Assembly (NCBI GenBank): GCA_947624225.1
Contig: CANQJF010000003.1
Coordinates: 1 to 64,000 of the forward strand
DNA length: 64,000 nt
Origin: an uncultured Clostridia bacterium
Lineage (GTDB): Bacteria; Bacillota; Clostridia; Christensenellales; Borkfalkiaceae
Direction of reading: 5' to 3'
Part shown: positions 7,986-17,274 of the stretch, in pieces
Layout of the letters: every line of letters starts with the position of its first letter
Position numbering within the stretch: position 1 is the stretch's first letter
Translations under genes and position numbers: made by a program
The notes under the pieces: generated by a model
What the model saw: only the letters and a program-made list of their open reading frames with translations
The model's database searches: none
What the model was told of the DNA's origin: nothing

Positions 7986-10127
7986 CTATAAAACCTCTTC
8001 GAGGTGCCAAACCCATGTCTCATAGTCATGCTGTTTGGGGATGAGCAGGCCCGCGTGCATGAGGGTGGAGCCGTGCAATGTGATCCCCAACTCTCGGACA
8101 TGGTATTGCTTGTTTTCGTCTAAGCCTTTCAAGCGGAGCCGCCTGTTGTAGTCCGAGGGAATAAAGCGGGCGGTCATGCCGACCAAATAGGCGCGGGCCT
8201 TATCCTTGGAGACGACGAGCTCCGCAAAGTAATTTGTCTCAAACGGGTCGCACAGGCGGTAGAGGTCTCCCCGCAAGATGAGCTCCTCCGTCTCGCGGTA
8301 GGCGCGAATTTGCGCCTTTATTTCCTCTTTCTCCTCCTCCGTGAGCTTGCAGAGATCCAGCTCATAGCCCGTTGCGCCGAGAGAAGCAATGTGTCCGCGC
8401 ACGGAGAGGGCGGTTTTTCTGCCCGTCTGATGGTTGGGACTTGCCGAAACGTGACAGCTCATCGCGGACATGGGGTAGGCATATGACGTCCCCCATTGGA
8501 TCTTGGCGCGCTCAAAGGGGTCGGTGTCATCGCTGGTCCAAACCTGCGGAAAGTAGTAGAGCATGCCCGCGTCGAAGCGGCCACCCCCGCCCGAACATCC
8601 CTCAAAGAACACGTCGGGGAAGTTCTTCGTCAGCCGCTCGGCCAGCGCGTATACGCCAAGCATATAGCGGTGCGCGAGTTCCCCTTCGCGCCCGCGGCAC
8701 TTTTCACCGCAAAACTCCGTGATGTGCCTGTTCATGTCCCATTTAACATAGGAGATGTCGTATTCCGTCAAGAGCGCCGCCATGCGGGCATAGATTTCGT
8801 CCACGATCTCGGGGCGGGAGAAATCCAGCACATACTGGTCCCTGCTCTTGCAGCGCGGCTCCGTTCCGATCGCCCAATCGGGGTGCGCGCGGAAGAGGTC
8901 GGAGTCCTCCGAGATCATCTCGGGCTCAAACCAAAGTCCGAACTTCATCCCCCGCTCTTTGCAATGTGCAATGATGGGTTGCAGACCGCCCGCGAGCTTT
9001 TGCGTATTGACATACCAATCGCCGAGCGCACGGTGGTCGTCGGAGCGCGCGCCGAACCAGCCGTCGTCCAAGACAAAGGTGTCCATCCCAAGCGGAGCCG
9101 CCTCGTCGATGAGCTTTAAAATGGACGGCGTATCGAAATCGAAGTAGGTCGCCTCCCAATTGTTGATGACGATGGGACGGGGCGAATAGACATGCTTAGG
9201 CGGGAGAATGTGGGCGCGCAAAAAATCGGCGTAAACGCGCGAGAGGCCACCCATGCCCGAGGAAGAGTAGGCGAGAATGGCCTGCGGCGCCGTAAATTTC
9301 TCCCCTCGCCCGAGTTCCCACGAAAAGCCGAGGTCGTTGATGCCGCCCTGCACGCGGACATCCGTTTGGCCGCACTCGGCCTCCAAAGCAAAGGAGCCGC
9401 TGTAAATGAGGCCAAAGCCATAGACGCTCCCGTGATCCTCCCCCGCGGCGTGCTCCATGACGGCGAGAAAGGCATTCATCTGATGCGAAGAAGCCCCGCG
9501 CGACGATTCGATGCGGCAGAGCCCGTGCCCGAGCGGCGTTCTGCAAGGGATGCGCTCGGCGAGGTGCCGCCCGTGAAGGCGGAGGACGTCGTATTCCCCC
9601 ACGGGCAGATCCAGCGAAAAGGAGAACGCACGCTCCAACGTGAGCTCCTCCCCCGCCTCGATCTCCATATGGCGCACGAGGACATCGCTGTCGGGCGCGA
9701 GGGTATAATAGAGGGTCACCGCAACGTCGGCCAGGGTGTCATGCAGTTTTACGGCGAGCGTCTCGCCCGCGCGCACGTGCGGCAGGCCCTGCGGGACGAC
9801 ATTTTCGCCGATCTCATACCCCGCATACCGCAAATTGCTCGCGCGCCCCCCCTTACGCCGATAAATCGCCGAGGGGCGCCGAAAATCGCCCTGCCCGTAC
9901 GTCGCATACTCCTGCGGCGCGGTGTCGAGAGAAAAATCGACGGAGGTCGCCTGCGGCGGCATGGGAGAAAAACTCAAAAAGGACGGCGCGGCGAGATGGG
10001 AGATGTCCTCGTCGGCAATGCGGGGGCCGAAGTAGAGGTGCAAAAGATAACCCGCGGCGTCGGCCTCGAACACGTAACTGAAATTTTTGCCCGCAAGATG
10101 AAAGCGGCGGCCTGTGACAGAGATCAT
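7986..10127 (-). CDS. alpha-galactosidase, GH36
   Basis: DTFVLDDGWFGARSDDHRALGDW, YVKWDMNRHITE, FEGCSGGGGRFD motifs; SD GGAGGGAAGC before ATG 10127. Confidence 0.93.
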   Translation of the reverse strand: MISVTGRRFHLAGKNFSYVFEADAAGYLLHLYFGPRIADEDISHLAAPSFLSFSPMPPQATSVDFSLDTAPQEYATYGQGDFRRPSAIYRRKGGRASNLRYAGYEIGENVVPQGLPHVRAGETLAVKLHDTLADVAVTLYYTLAPDSDVLVRHMEIEAGEELTLERAFSFSLDLPVGEYDVLRLHGRHLAERIPCRTPLGHGLCRIESSRGASSHQMNAFLAVMEHAAGEDHGSVYGFGLIYSGSFALEAECGQTDVRVQGGINDLGFSWELGRGEKFTAPQAILAYSSSGMGGLSRVYADFLRAHILPPKHVYSPRPIVINNWEATYFDFDTPSILKLIDEAAPLGMDTFVLDDGWFGARSDDHRALGDWYVNTQKLAGGLQPIIAHCKERGMKFGLWFEPEMISEDSDLFRAHPDWAIGTEPRCKSRDQYVLDFSRPEIVDEIYARMAALLTEYDISYVKWDMNRHITEFCGEKCRGREGELAHRYMLGVYALAERLTKNFPDVFFEGCSGGGGRFDAGMLYYFPQVWTSDDTDPFERAKIQWGTSYAYPMSAMSCHVSASPNHQTGRKTALSVRGHIASLGATGYELDLCKLTEEEKEEIKAQIRAYRETEELILRGDLYRLCDPFETNYFAELVVSKDKARAYLVGMTARFIPSDYNRRLRLKGLDENKQYHVRELGITLHGSTLMHAGLLIPKQHDYETWVWHLEEVL

Positions 10128-10137
10128 GCTTCCCTCC

Positions 10138-10980
10138 TTAAAAATATGTGACGGTATAGAGGCAGCGCTTGCGCTCCCCTGGCAACACGGCAAAGACGCC
10201 CTCTTTTTCTTTGAATTCTCGCTCTTCGCCCGCCCTGTCCGGGAGATTGCTCCACGGCTCGACGCACAGCATGCGGGCGCCCTCGGGCCTCCACAGAAGC
10301 AGGTTCCCAAACCCCGCAAAGCTCACTTCCGCGAGCGGACCGACGCTGCGGGAGACGAGCGTCACCGAGCGGGATCTGAGGCCGCAAAGGATGAGCGTTT
10401 TGCCGTCATGATAGAAGTCGTCAGACAGCGCGAGCGTTTTCCCCCACCCCATGTCCGAGGTCTGCCCCGTCAAAAGCCCGTCATCGTCATGTTCGTGCGA
10501 CAGGAAAACTTCCTCCTCGGGGAAGATGAGCAGGTGCTCCCCCACGGGCCCGAAGAGCGCATGGGAGAGGTGCCCTCCGCATGCAAAATACAGCGGCTTC
10601 TCTGTGGGATTTTGCACCTCGTAACAGATTTCCAGCGAGTTGCCGCGAAGCGCATAGGTGACATCCAGCACGAACGCAAACGGATACACCGCTTGGGTCT
10701 CTGCATCGGACAAAAGGCGGAAAGTAGCCGTGTCGGGGGCGGCATTGAGAACGCAAAAACGCTTGCGGCGCGCAAACCCGTGCCGCCCGAGCGGATAGTT
10801 TTTCCCCTCCACGCGCATGTGACAGTTGCCCGCGACGGGAAAGAGGACGGGGGCATGCCCCGCCCAGCTGCCGTTTTCATTCTGCCAGAGCCTTTCGCGA
10901 CCGTGATAGAGCAGACTGACGGGCTCCGCGCCCGTCTCGGAAACAGTCATTCGGATGTGTTCGTTTGCAAGAATTATCAT
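10138..10980 (-). CDS. aldose 1-epimerase family protein (LacX-like)
   Basis: MIILANEHIRMTVSETGAEPVSLLYHGRERLWQNENGSWAGHAPVLFPVAGNC...HGFARRKRF. Confidence 0.85.
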   Translation of the reverse strand: MIILANEHIRMTVSETGAEPVSLLYHGRERLWQNENGSWAGHAPVLFPVAGNCHMRVEGKNYPLGRHGFARRKRFCVLNAAPDTATFRLLSDAETQAVYPFAFVLDVTYALRGNSLEICYEVQNPTEKPLYFACGGHLSHALFGPVGEHLLIFPEEEVFLSHEHDDDGLLTGQTSDMGWGKTLALSDDFYHDGKTLILCGLRSRSVTLVSRSVGPLAEVSFAGFGNLLLWRPEGARMLCVEPWSNLPDRAGEEREFKEKEGVFAVLPGERKRCLYTVTYF

Positions 10981-11000
10981 AGGCGGCTCCGAGATTTGTC

Positions 11001-11020
11001 TGAACGTTCAAGCGCTTTCG
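11001..11020. promoter_or_regulatory. putative LacI/CcpA-type operator upstream of the epimerase/alpha-galactosidase unit
   Basis: TGAACGTTCA palindrome overlapping a cre-like core; minus strand CGAAAGCGCTTGAACG. Confidence 0.4.
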
Positions 11021-11082
11021 GCGCGAGTTTGCCCCGTCGCCCCCCGCGGGCGGAAAACAGCCCAAGCGACGGGCCCCGGGCG

Positions 11083-11111
11083 AAAAAATGTACCCGAACG
11101 GGCCGGGTACA
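11083..11111 (-). terminator. intrinsic terminator downstream of the oxidoreductase gene
   Basis: minus strand TGTACCCG GCCCGTT CGGGTACA TTTTTT. Confidence 0.75.
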
Positions 11112-11123
11112 CAGTGCATTTTT

Positions 11124-12383
11124 TCAGTGAAGTTCGATCTTCTCGCCGCCCTGCAACCGGGAGCGCTCGGCCGCATAGGCCATGAGGTGGCTCTCGACGG
11201 AGGCTTCGAGCGAGGTCGCCCCCACCTCCTCACCGCTGAGTACGGCATAGAGGTCGGAAATCAGGCCGCTGTCGCCGCCGCCATGCCCGCTCTCCACATC
11301 CCCGAGTTCGGAGATCTTATAGAGGATGGGACGCATGCCGAATATTTTGAGCGCAAGTGTGTCCGCCGCTTCGTCCAAGACGATCTCGCCGTGCGTGCCG
11401 AAGAAGCGCATGATGCGGCCGCCTTCCGCCGTGAAGCCCATCATGGTGAGGTTGGCCTTTACGCCATTTTCAAAGACGATCTCCACGAGCTGGTGGTCGA
11501 CGACGTCGTTGTCCGAGTGGTAGACGCAACGGCCATACGGTCCCTCTTTGAGCGCTTTTGTGAGGTCGGTCTCGGACATGGGGTAGGCCGACGTCACCTG
11601 ACTGAACGGCCACTCCTGTGCAGGGCGTCCTTTCTTTTTAAAGTCGTCGAGGTAGATCCTCTTGGCGCTGTAAGGGCAGGTCTCAATATACTTGCATTCG
11701 AGGCAGCGCATCGCCGCACCCTCGGGGGCGTTCTCCTCCTTGAAGTGGGAGAGCTCCCCCACCGAGGAAACGCTCTTGGCGCGCGCACCGGCATAGTATT
11801 GCAGAAGATCCAGATCGTGGCAGCATTTGGCGAGGATCATCGGCGCGGTCTCCTCCCGCGAGTGCCAATTCCCGCGGACAAAGCTGTGCGCGACGTGCCA
11901 ATACGCCACCTGTTCGAGCGCCTGGATGGCGACGAGCTTGCCGATCCTGCCCTCCCGCAAGAGCTCTCCCGCCTTTTTGAATGCGGGCGCATAGCGAAGA
12001 ACATGGCAGACGAGCACCTTGCCGCCGTATTTCTTCTGTGCCGCGAGAAGCGCTCTGCACTCCTCCTCGCTGTCGGTGATGGGCTTTTCGAGGAGGATGT
12101 CATACCCAAGGGCGAGCGCGCGGAGGCCCTCTCTAACGTGGTCCCTGTCCATTGTCGCGATGACGAGAAGATCCGCGCGCTTGCTTTCCAAAAATTTTTC
12201 TTCGTCCGCAAACCTGTCTTGCGGGGGCACGGAGAAGCGTTCGCCGAACGAATGCAGCCGCTCGGCGTTCCGATCACACAGGGCTACGATCTCAAACTCC
12301 TCGGGACGCATGTGCATGAGCGCTCCGTATGTCTGCGCCCCGCGGTTGCCGCACCCGAGAATGGCCACGGTGAAAGTTTTCAT
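11124..12383 (-). CDS. Gfo/Idh/MocA family oxidoreductase
   Basis: MKTFTVAILGCGNRGAQTYG (Rossmann), DILLEKPITDSEEECRAL, Cys cluster CLECKYIETCPYSAKRIY. Confidence 0.9.
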   Translation of the reverse strand: MKTFTVAILGCGNRGAQTYGALMHMRPEEFEIVALCDRNAERLHSFGERFSVPPQDRFADEEKFLESKRADLLVIATMDRDHVREGLRALALGYDILLEKPITDSEEECRALLAAQKKYGGKVLVCHVLRYAPAFKKAGELLREGRIGKLVAIQALEQVAYWHVAHSFVRGNWHSREETAPMILAKCCHDLDLLQYYAGARAKSVSSVGELSHFKEENAPEGAAMRCLECKYIETCPYSAKRIYLDDFKKKGRPAQEWPFSQVTSAYPMSETDLTKALKEGPYGRCVYHSDNDVVDHQLVEIVFENGVKANLTMMGFTAEGGRIMRFFGTHGEIVLDEAADTLALKIFGMRPILYKISELGDVESGHGGGDSGLISDLYAVLSGEEVGATSLEASVESHLMAYAAERSRLQGGEKIELH

Positions 12384-13090
12384 TGTTCTCCTCCCGCCAT
12401 GAATCCGGCGTGCGAAGTAAATACGCTCCAAAACATCTCGGTGATGCCCTTGGGACGGGTGATGGCGCCGCCGATGACGACGCGCTCCATGCCGACATCC
12501 AGCAATTCGCGGAGGGCCGCAAAGCTGTTGACGCCGCCCTCGGCAATCACTTGGGCATTCTTCACGTTGTCCAAGAGCTGTCTGCAAAAGGCGGGATCGG
12601 GAATTTTGAATCCCTCCGTCTCGGCGGTGTAGCTGCGCATCGTCGTGGAGACATAGTCAAACCCGAGCTCATCGGCCGCCATTGCCTCGTCGAACGTGGA
12701 GATGTCCGCCATGATCGCCTTGTCCGAATGGTCGCGGATATAGCGGACGAGCGTCTCCACCGTCACGCCGTCCGGGCGAGGGCGCGCCGTCGCATCCATT
12801 GCAATGACATTGCAGGAGGAATCGATCAGCGCTTTCACTTCCCGAAGCGTGGGCGTGATGTAGACGGGGGAGCCGCAATAGTCCCGCTTGATCAGGCCGA
12901 TGATGGGCAGATCATCGCCGATCCGCTTGCGGATCCCGTTGATGTCGCGCACGGTGTTGGCACGAATGCCGACGGCTCCGCCGAGCTTTGCCGCAAGCGC
13001 CATCTTCGGGATGGTATCTCCGCCATAGAGAGGTTCGTCTTTGAGTGCCTGACAGGATACCACAAGGCCTCTCGGAATCACGTTCATCAT
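12380..13090 (-). CDS. nanE: putative N-acetylmannosamine-6-phosphate 2-epimerase
   Basis: IPRGLVVSCQALKDEPLYGGDTIPKMALAAKLGGAVGIRANTVRDI...PIIGLIKRDY...IAMDATARPRPDG; exact start uncertain (13087-13105). Confidence 0.93.
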   Translation of the reverse strand: MMNVIPRGLVVSCQALKDEPLYGGDTIPKMALAAKLGGAVGIRANTVRDINGIRKRIGDDLPIIGLIKRDYCGSPVYITPTLREVKALIDSSCNVIAMDATARPRPDGVTVETLVRYIRDHSDKAIMADISTFDEAMAADELGFDYVSTTMRSYTAETEGFKIPDPAFCRQLLDNVKNAQVIAEGGVNSFAALRELLDVGMERVVIGGAITRPKGITEMFWSVFTSHAGFMAGGEQ

Positions 13091-13187
13091 AATTTTCAAC
13101 CCCATAGTTAAAGTTTTCGGGCCGCACGGCGCCGCTTCCCATGGTCCCATGGCAATTGCAAACGGGGCGGTGTTGTTGTGCGTGTTC

Positions 13188-15116
13188 TCAACGGTTTTTT
13201 GCGTTGCGGAAGCCCTCTTCAAAGGCATGCCATGTCTCTTCGAGGTCTCCATAGGTCTCGCCCTTTCTGTTGAGCTCGCCGTCGGGCGCATCGGCAAACT
13301 TGAAGCGGTTCATCACGGTATCGCCCGCATAGTCGTTGCAGTTGAACCAGATGAGCCCCTTGATCTGCCGCACATAGGGCGCGGGCTCCGAGGCATTGAG
13401 CTCCTCAAACATGCCGCGCACCCACTCGGCCTGCGCGTGGCCGTTTCTTCCGATGGCGCCCGTGGTGCCGCCGCCCGAGCCGCACGCAAACTCGCCGATG
13501 ATCATGCCATACTCCGCAAAGTAGGGCAAGTTCTTCTCATAGAGTTTTTTGTAGTGTGTGCGGAACGTCGTCATCTGCGCTACGGCATCGCCGTTGTAGT
13601 TGTTCATCTCATAGCTCGTGCCGCCGAGCAGTTGCACATAGTCGATGCCGGGGAAGTAACACAGATCCTCCCCCCATCCCGAGAACGGGCAGGAGCGCGC
13701 AATGGGATTCCACACCCAGATCACGTTGTCGCACCCCTCGCGGATGAGAATGTCGTAAAACCTGTGCCACGTCATGTTGAAGATGTCGGGGTCGAGCAGG
13801 GTCATCATGCCGCAATAACTCGTCCAATCGGAGTTCATCTCGTTGTTGAGGCGAAGCATCATGGGCTTGCCGTATGCCTTGATGTCGTGCGCGAGGCGCA
13901 CGAAGTAGTCGTCGTATCTGCCGCGGAGGATATCGAACATGGGCGTGAGTTCCTCGTGGACGAGATTGTTGTTGGTGGTGAATTGATAGGTGAATTCGAG
14001 AGCGGGCCGCGCATCCGTGCCGTTGCCGCCCGCGAGCGCCTTACTCATCGCCACGGGGTAGTAATGCGGCGTGCGCCCCTCTTCTCCCCACGCGCCCTTG
14101 CCGAGGTGGGTGTAGGTCATGTAGATATCAAATTTCTTGCCGCCCCACACGCGCTCCTCGATGAATTTTTGCAGTTTGACGCTGTCGTGATAGAACACGT
14201 CATACCGACCGCTGCCGGGGACCAAGCTGTCCTCTTCGCCGGGCATGGAGTAGGAAAAGACGCCCCAGCTCTTGGTCTTTTGCGCCATGAATGCGCGGAA
14301 GAAAGCGCGCGTCTCCGCGTTCCAATGGGGGTCCTCCTTGGGCATGCCCGCGGTGAAATAGTTGCGGCGGGTGCCCGAGGGCGCAAACAGCTCATAGCTC
14401 TGCACGATGGCGTCCATCAAGGCGGCGTTGTTCTTCTTGGACTTCAAAACAAACAGTCCGAAGCGGATCTCCTCGCCGAGCTTGCGGATGATGCCGAGGT
14501 TGTAAAAGGGCCGCTCGATCCCTTCCGCCTCGTCGATGCGGATGTCGAAGCGGTAGATCTCATAGCCCGCGCGCATTTCGCGGTTGCCCTCGCAAATGGT
14601 GGGATAGCCGCGCGTGCCGTCCGAAGTCCCGTCGGGGCCGACGGGCAGCATCTTGAACCCGAGGCTCTCCGCGTTCAGGAGCGTCAGTTGCTGATTCCGG
14701 TAGAATTCGGGATGCACGAGGTGGCGGAGCAGCCACTCATTGATGTAGATGAACCAACAGCTGTCGCCGCGGTCGGCATAGGGATTTTGATCCTCGGCGG
14801 AAGCGGTGAGAATGCAGTCTCCGAAAGTATATTGCGTCCGATATTTCGCAAGGGCATAGTCGACGGCGACCTCCTCAGAGACGGGGAGGGTGAACGCCAT
14901 GCCGGCGGAGAGGTCGACATAGCGCTTGGCATTCTTGCCGAAGAACTCGAATTTGACGTCGTCTCCCCCCACTATGTCTGCATAGCGGCCATCGGAAAAG
15001 CATTTTGCGCCGATGAGGTCCTCTGCAGAGGAGATGCCGTTTTTCACGTCTTTTGAGGCGGGCGCCCGCCCGAAGAGCTCCCCGGGCAGGGCACGGCTGA
15101 GATTGTTTTTGTCCAT
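13188..15116 (-). CDS. GH26-like protein (clan GH-A) without signal peptide
   Basis: PMMLRLNNEMNSDWTSYCG, NVIWVWNPIARSCPFSGWGEDLCYFPG, MIIGEFACGSGG; strongly similar to the next gene. Confidence 0.75.
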   Translation of the reverse strand: MDKNNLSRALPGELFGRAPASKDVKNGISSAEDLIGAKCFSDGRYADIVGGDDVKFEFFGKNAKRYVDLSAGMAFTLPVSEEVAVDYALAKYRTQYTFGDCILTASAEDQNPYADRGDSCWFIYINEWLLRHLVHPEFYRNQQLTLLNAESLGFKMLPVGPDGTSDGTRGYPTICEGNREMRAGYEIYRFDIRIDEAEGIERPFYNLGIIRKLGEEIRFGLFVLKSKKNNAALMDAIVQSYELFAPSGTRRNYFTAGMPKEDPHWNAETRAFFRAFMAQKTKSWGVFSYSMPGEEDSLVPGSGRYDVFYHDSVKLQKFIEERVWGGKKFDIYMTYTHLGKGAWGEEGRTPHYYPVAMSKALAGGNGTDARPALEFTYQFTTNNNLVHEELTPMFDILRGRYDDYFVRLAHDIKAYGKPMMLRLNNEMNSDWTSYCGMMTLLDPDIFNMTWHRFYDILIREGCDNVIWVWNPIARSCPFSGWGEDLCYFPGIDYVQLLGGTSYEMNNYNGDAVAQMTTFRTHYKKLYEKNLPYFAEYGMIIGEFACGSGGGTTGAIGRNGHAQAEWVRGMFEELNASEPAPYVRQIKGLIWFNCNDYAGDTVMNRFKFADAPDGELNRKGETYGDLEETWHAFEEGFRNAKNR

Positions 15117-15135
15117 AAGGTCCTCCTTGCGGGGA

Positions 15136-17223
15136 TCAGGAGAGCTCCAATTTTTTTGCATCCTCGAAGCCCTGCTTGAACGCATCCCACGTCGCTTTCA
15201 AATCGCTGTAATCCTCTTTCTTGCGGGAGAGAGCGAATTCTGCCGGCATGGCAAATCTGAGGCGGTTGGTGATGCCGTAGCGGCCGCTTCCGCCGTAGTC
15301 GTTGCAGTTGAACCAAATGAGTCCCTTGATCTGCTGCACATAGGGATCGGGATCTGCCTTGTTGAGTTCGGTGAACATGTCGGCGACCCACTTGGCCTGT
15401 GCGTCGCGATTTCTGCCGAGCTCTCCCGTGGCGTCGCCGCCGGAGCCGCACGCGAATTCGCCGATGATCATGCCGTATTCGTCGAAGAAAGGCTTGTTCT
15501 TGGCATAGAGGCTGCTGTAACGGTCTTGGAAAGACACCATCTCGGTGGCAGCGTCTCCCGTGTAGTTGTTGAACTCATAGCTGGTCCCGCCGAGGAGCTG
15601 AACATAGTCCACGCCCGGGAAGTAGCAGAGATCTTCTCCCCAACCCGAATAGGGGCAACTGTCCGCGATGGGATTCCACACCCAGATGATGTTGTCGCAT
15701 CCCTGCTCCATGAAGATGTTGTAGAGGCGCTTCCACGTCATGGTGAAGATGTCGGGATCGAGGAAGTTCATGATGCCCGAATAACTCGTCCAGTCGGTGT
15801 TCATCTCGTTGTTGAGACGGAACATGACGGGCTTGCCATAGGCCTTGATGTCGTTGCCGAGGCGCCTGAAATACTCATCGAATTTGCCGCGGAGGATATC
15901 GAACATGGGCGAGACCTCCTCGTCGACGAGGTTGTTGTTGGTGGTAAACTGATAGGTGAATTCGAGCACGGGCTTGCCGTTGAAGCCGTTGCCGCCCGCA
16001 AGCGCCTTGGTCATATCCAGCGGGTAGTAGTGAGGTATGCGCTTGGGGTTGTCAAAGGCGCCCGTCCCGAGGTGGGTGTAGGTCATGTAGACGTCATACT
16101 TCTTGCCGCCCCAAACCGTCTCCTCGATGTAATTCTGCACGCCTAAGCTGGCCTCATAATAGTTGTCATAGCCCTCCTCTCCGGGATGCAGGCAGTCTGC
16201 CTCACCGGGCATGGAGTAAGAGAACACGCCCCAGCTCTTGGTCTTTTGATTCATGAACTTGTTGAAGAAATTCTTTGTCTCCTCGCTCCAATGGGGATCG
16301 ATCTTGGGCGTGCCGCCATCGAAATAGATCTTCTGCGTTCCTTTCTTGGTGATGCGTTGCCAGCTCATGACGATCTTATCCATGAGGTCAGAGTGGTCCT
16401 CCTTGCCCTTCATGACGAAGAACGCGGCATTGATCTTATCGTTGGCGTCGTGGATGATGCCGATGTTGTAGAAGGGCCGCTCCATCTCGCCCGCCTCCAA
16501 CACTTCGAGGTCAAAACGATAGATCTCATACCCGGGGCGCATCGTGAGGTCACCCTTTTTCACCGTGGGATAGGTGTGCTCGCCGTCCGAAGTCTTGTCC
16601 TCGCCGACGGGCGTCACCTCGAAGTTGAGGGGATTGGTGCGCGCGATGTTCTGGTTGGTCATGTATGTGTCGTTGACGAGGTGACGGATGCCCCACTCGT
16701 TGATGTAGACATACCACCCGTTGCTGAGCGCCGTGTAGGGATTGCCCGATTCCGCCGAGGCCGTGAGGATGATGTCGTCAAAGGAGTATTGCGTGCGATA
16801 TTTTGCGAGGGTGTAATCGACGGTGATCTCCTCCTCGGTGGGAATGGTGAACTCCATCCCCGCGGACACATTGATCATGCGCGCCGCCTTTCCGTTGTAG
16901 AGTTCGAGCTTGACATCCGAGCGGCTGCCCATCGTGCCGAGGCGGTCGTAATAGTCGCCGTTGATGAAGTAGCGCGCGCCCGTGACGTCCTCCGCTTTCT
17001 CGAAGCCGTTGGCCGCATCCACAAACGTATTGGGATTGTAGAGCTCGTCAAAGACGTATTTGATGGCTTCCGGGTCGGTTTGGATGGTATCGTCGACCAC
17101 ATTTCCCTCTACGGGAGGGGGGGTCTCGCCGATGTCGGGCTCCTCGCCGTCTCCCGTGCAGCCCGCAATGCAGCACGTTCCGAGCATACAGACGCCCAAC
17201 ATGATTGCAAATAGTTTTTTCAT
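15136..17223 (-). CDS. GH26-like lipoprotein
   Basis: MKKLFAIMLGVCMLGTCCIAGCTG lipobox; PVMFRLNNEMNTDWTSYSG, NIIWVWNP, IIGEFACGSGG. Confidence 0.78.
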   Translation of the reverse strand: MKKLFAIMLGVCMLGTCCIAGCTGDGEEPDIGETPPPVEGNVVDDTIQTDPEAIKYVFDELYNPNTFVDAANGFEKAEDVTGARYFINGDYYDRLGTMGSRSDVKLELYNGKAARMINVSAGMEFTIPTEEEITVDYTLAKYRTQYSFDDIILTASAESGNPYTALSNGWYVYINEWGIRHLVNDTYMTNQNIARTNPLNFEVTPVGEDKTSDGEHTYPTVKKGDLTMRPGYEIYRFDLEVLEAGEMERPFYNIGIIHDANDKINAAFFVMKGKEDHSDLMDKIVMSWQRITKKGTQKIYFDGGTPKIDPHWSEETKNFFNKFMNQKTKSWGVFSYSMPGEADCLHPGEEGYDNYYEASLGVQNYIEETVWGGKKYDVYMTYTHLGTGAFDNPKRIPHYYPLDMTKALAGGNGFNGKPVLEFTYQFTTNNNLVDEEVSPMFDILRGKFDEYFRRLGNDIKAYGKPVMFRLNNEMNTDWTSYSGIMNFLDPDIFTMTWKRLYNIFMEQGCDNIIWVWNPIADSCPYSGWGEDLCYFPGVDYVQLLGGTSYEFNNYTGDAATEMVSFQDRYSSLYAKNKPFFDEYGMIIGEFACGSGGDATGELGRNRDAQAKWVADMFTELNKADPDPYVQQIKGLIWFNCNDYGGSGRYGITNRLRFAMPAEFALSRKKEDYSDLKATWDAFKQGFEDAKKLELS

Positions 17224-17274
17224 GGTAATCTCCTTCTTGTTTTTTGATATCGTCAGACCTTACAGTCCCATTTC

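Noticed and set aside
11641-11705. CxxC...C cluster in the Gfo/Idh/MocA protein as a novel metal site
   Set aside because: To my recollection a CLxC...CPYSAK(R/K)IY segment occurs in a subset of this oxidoreductase family, so not novel by itself.
13149-15056. 635-aa plus-strand ORF opposite the GH26-like gene, and similar long antisense ORFs elsewhere in the sugar locus
   Set aside because: Same high-GC mirror-frame artefact; the minus-strand genes have motifs, lipoboxes and SD sequences.
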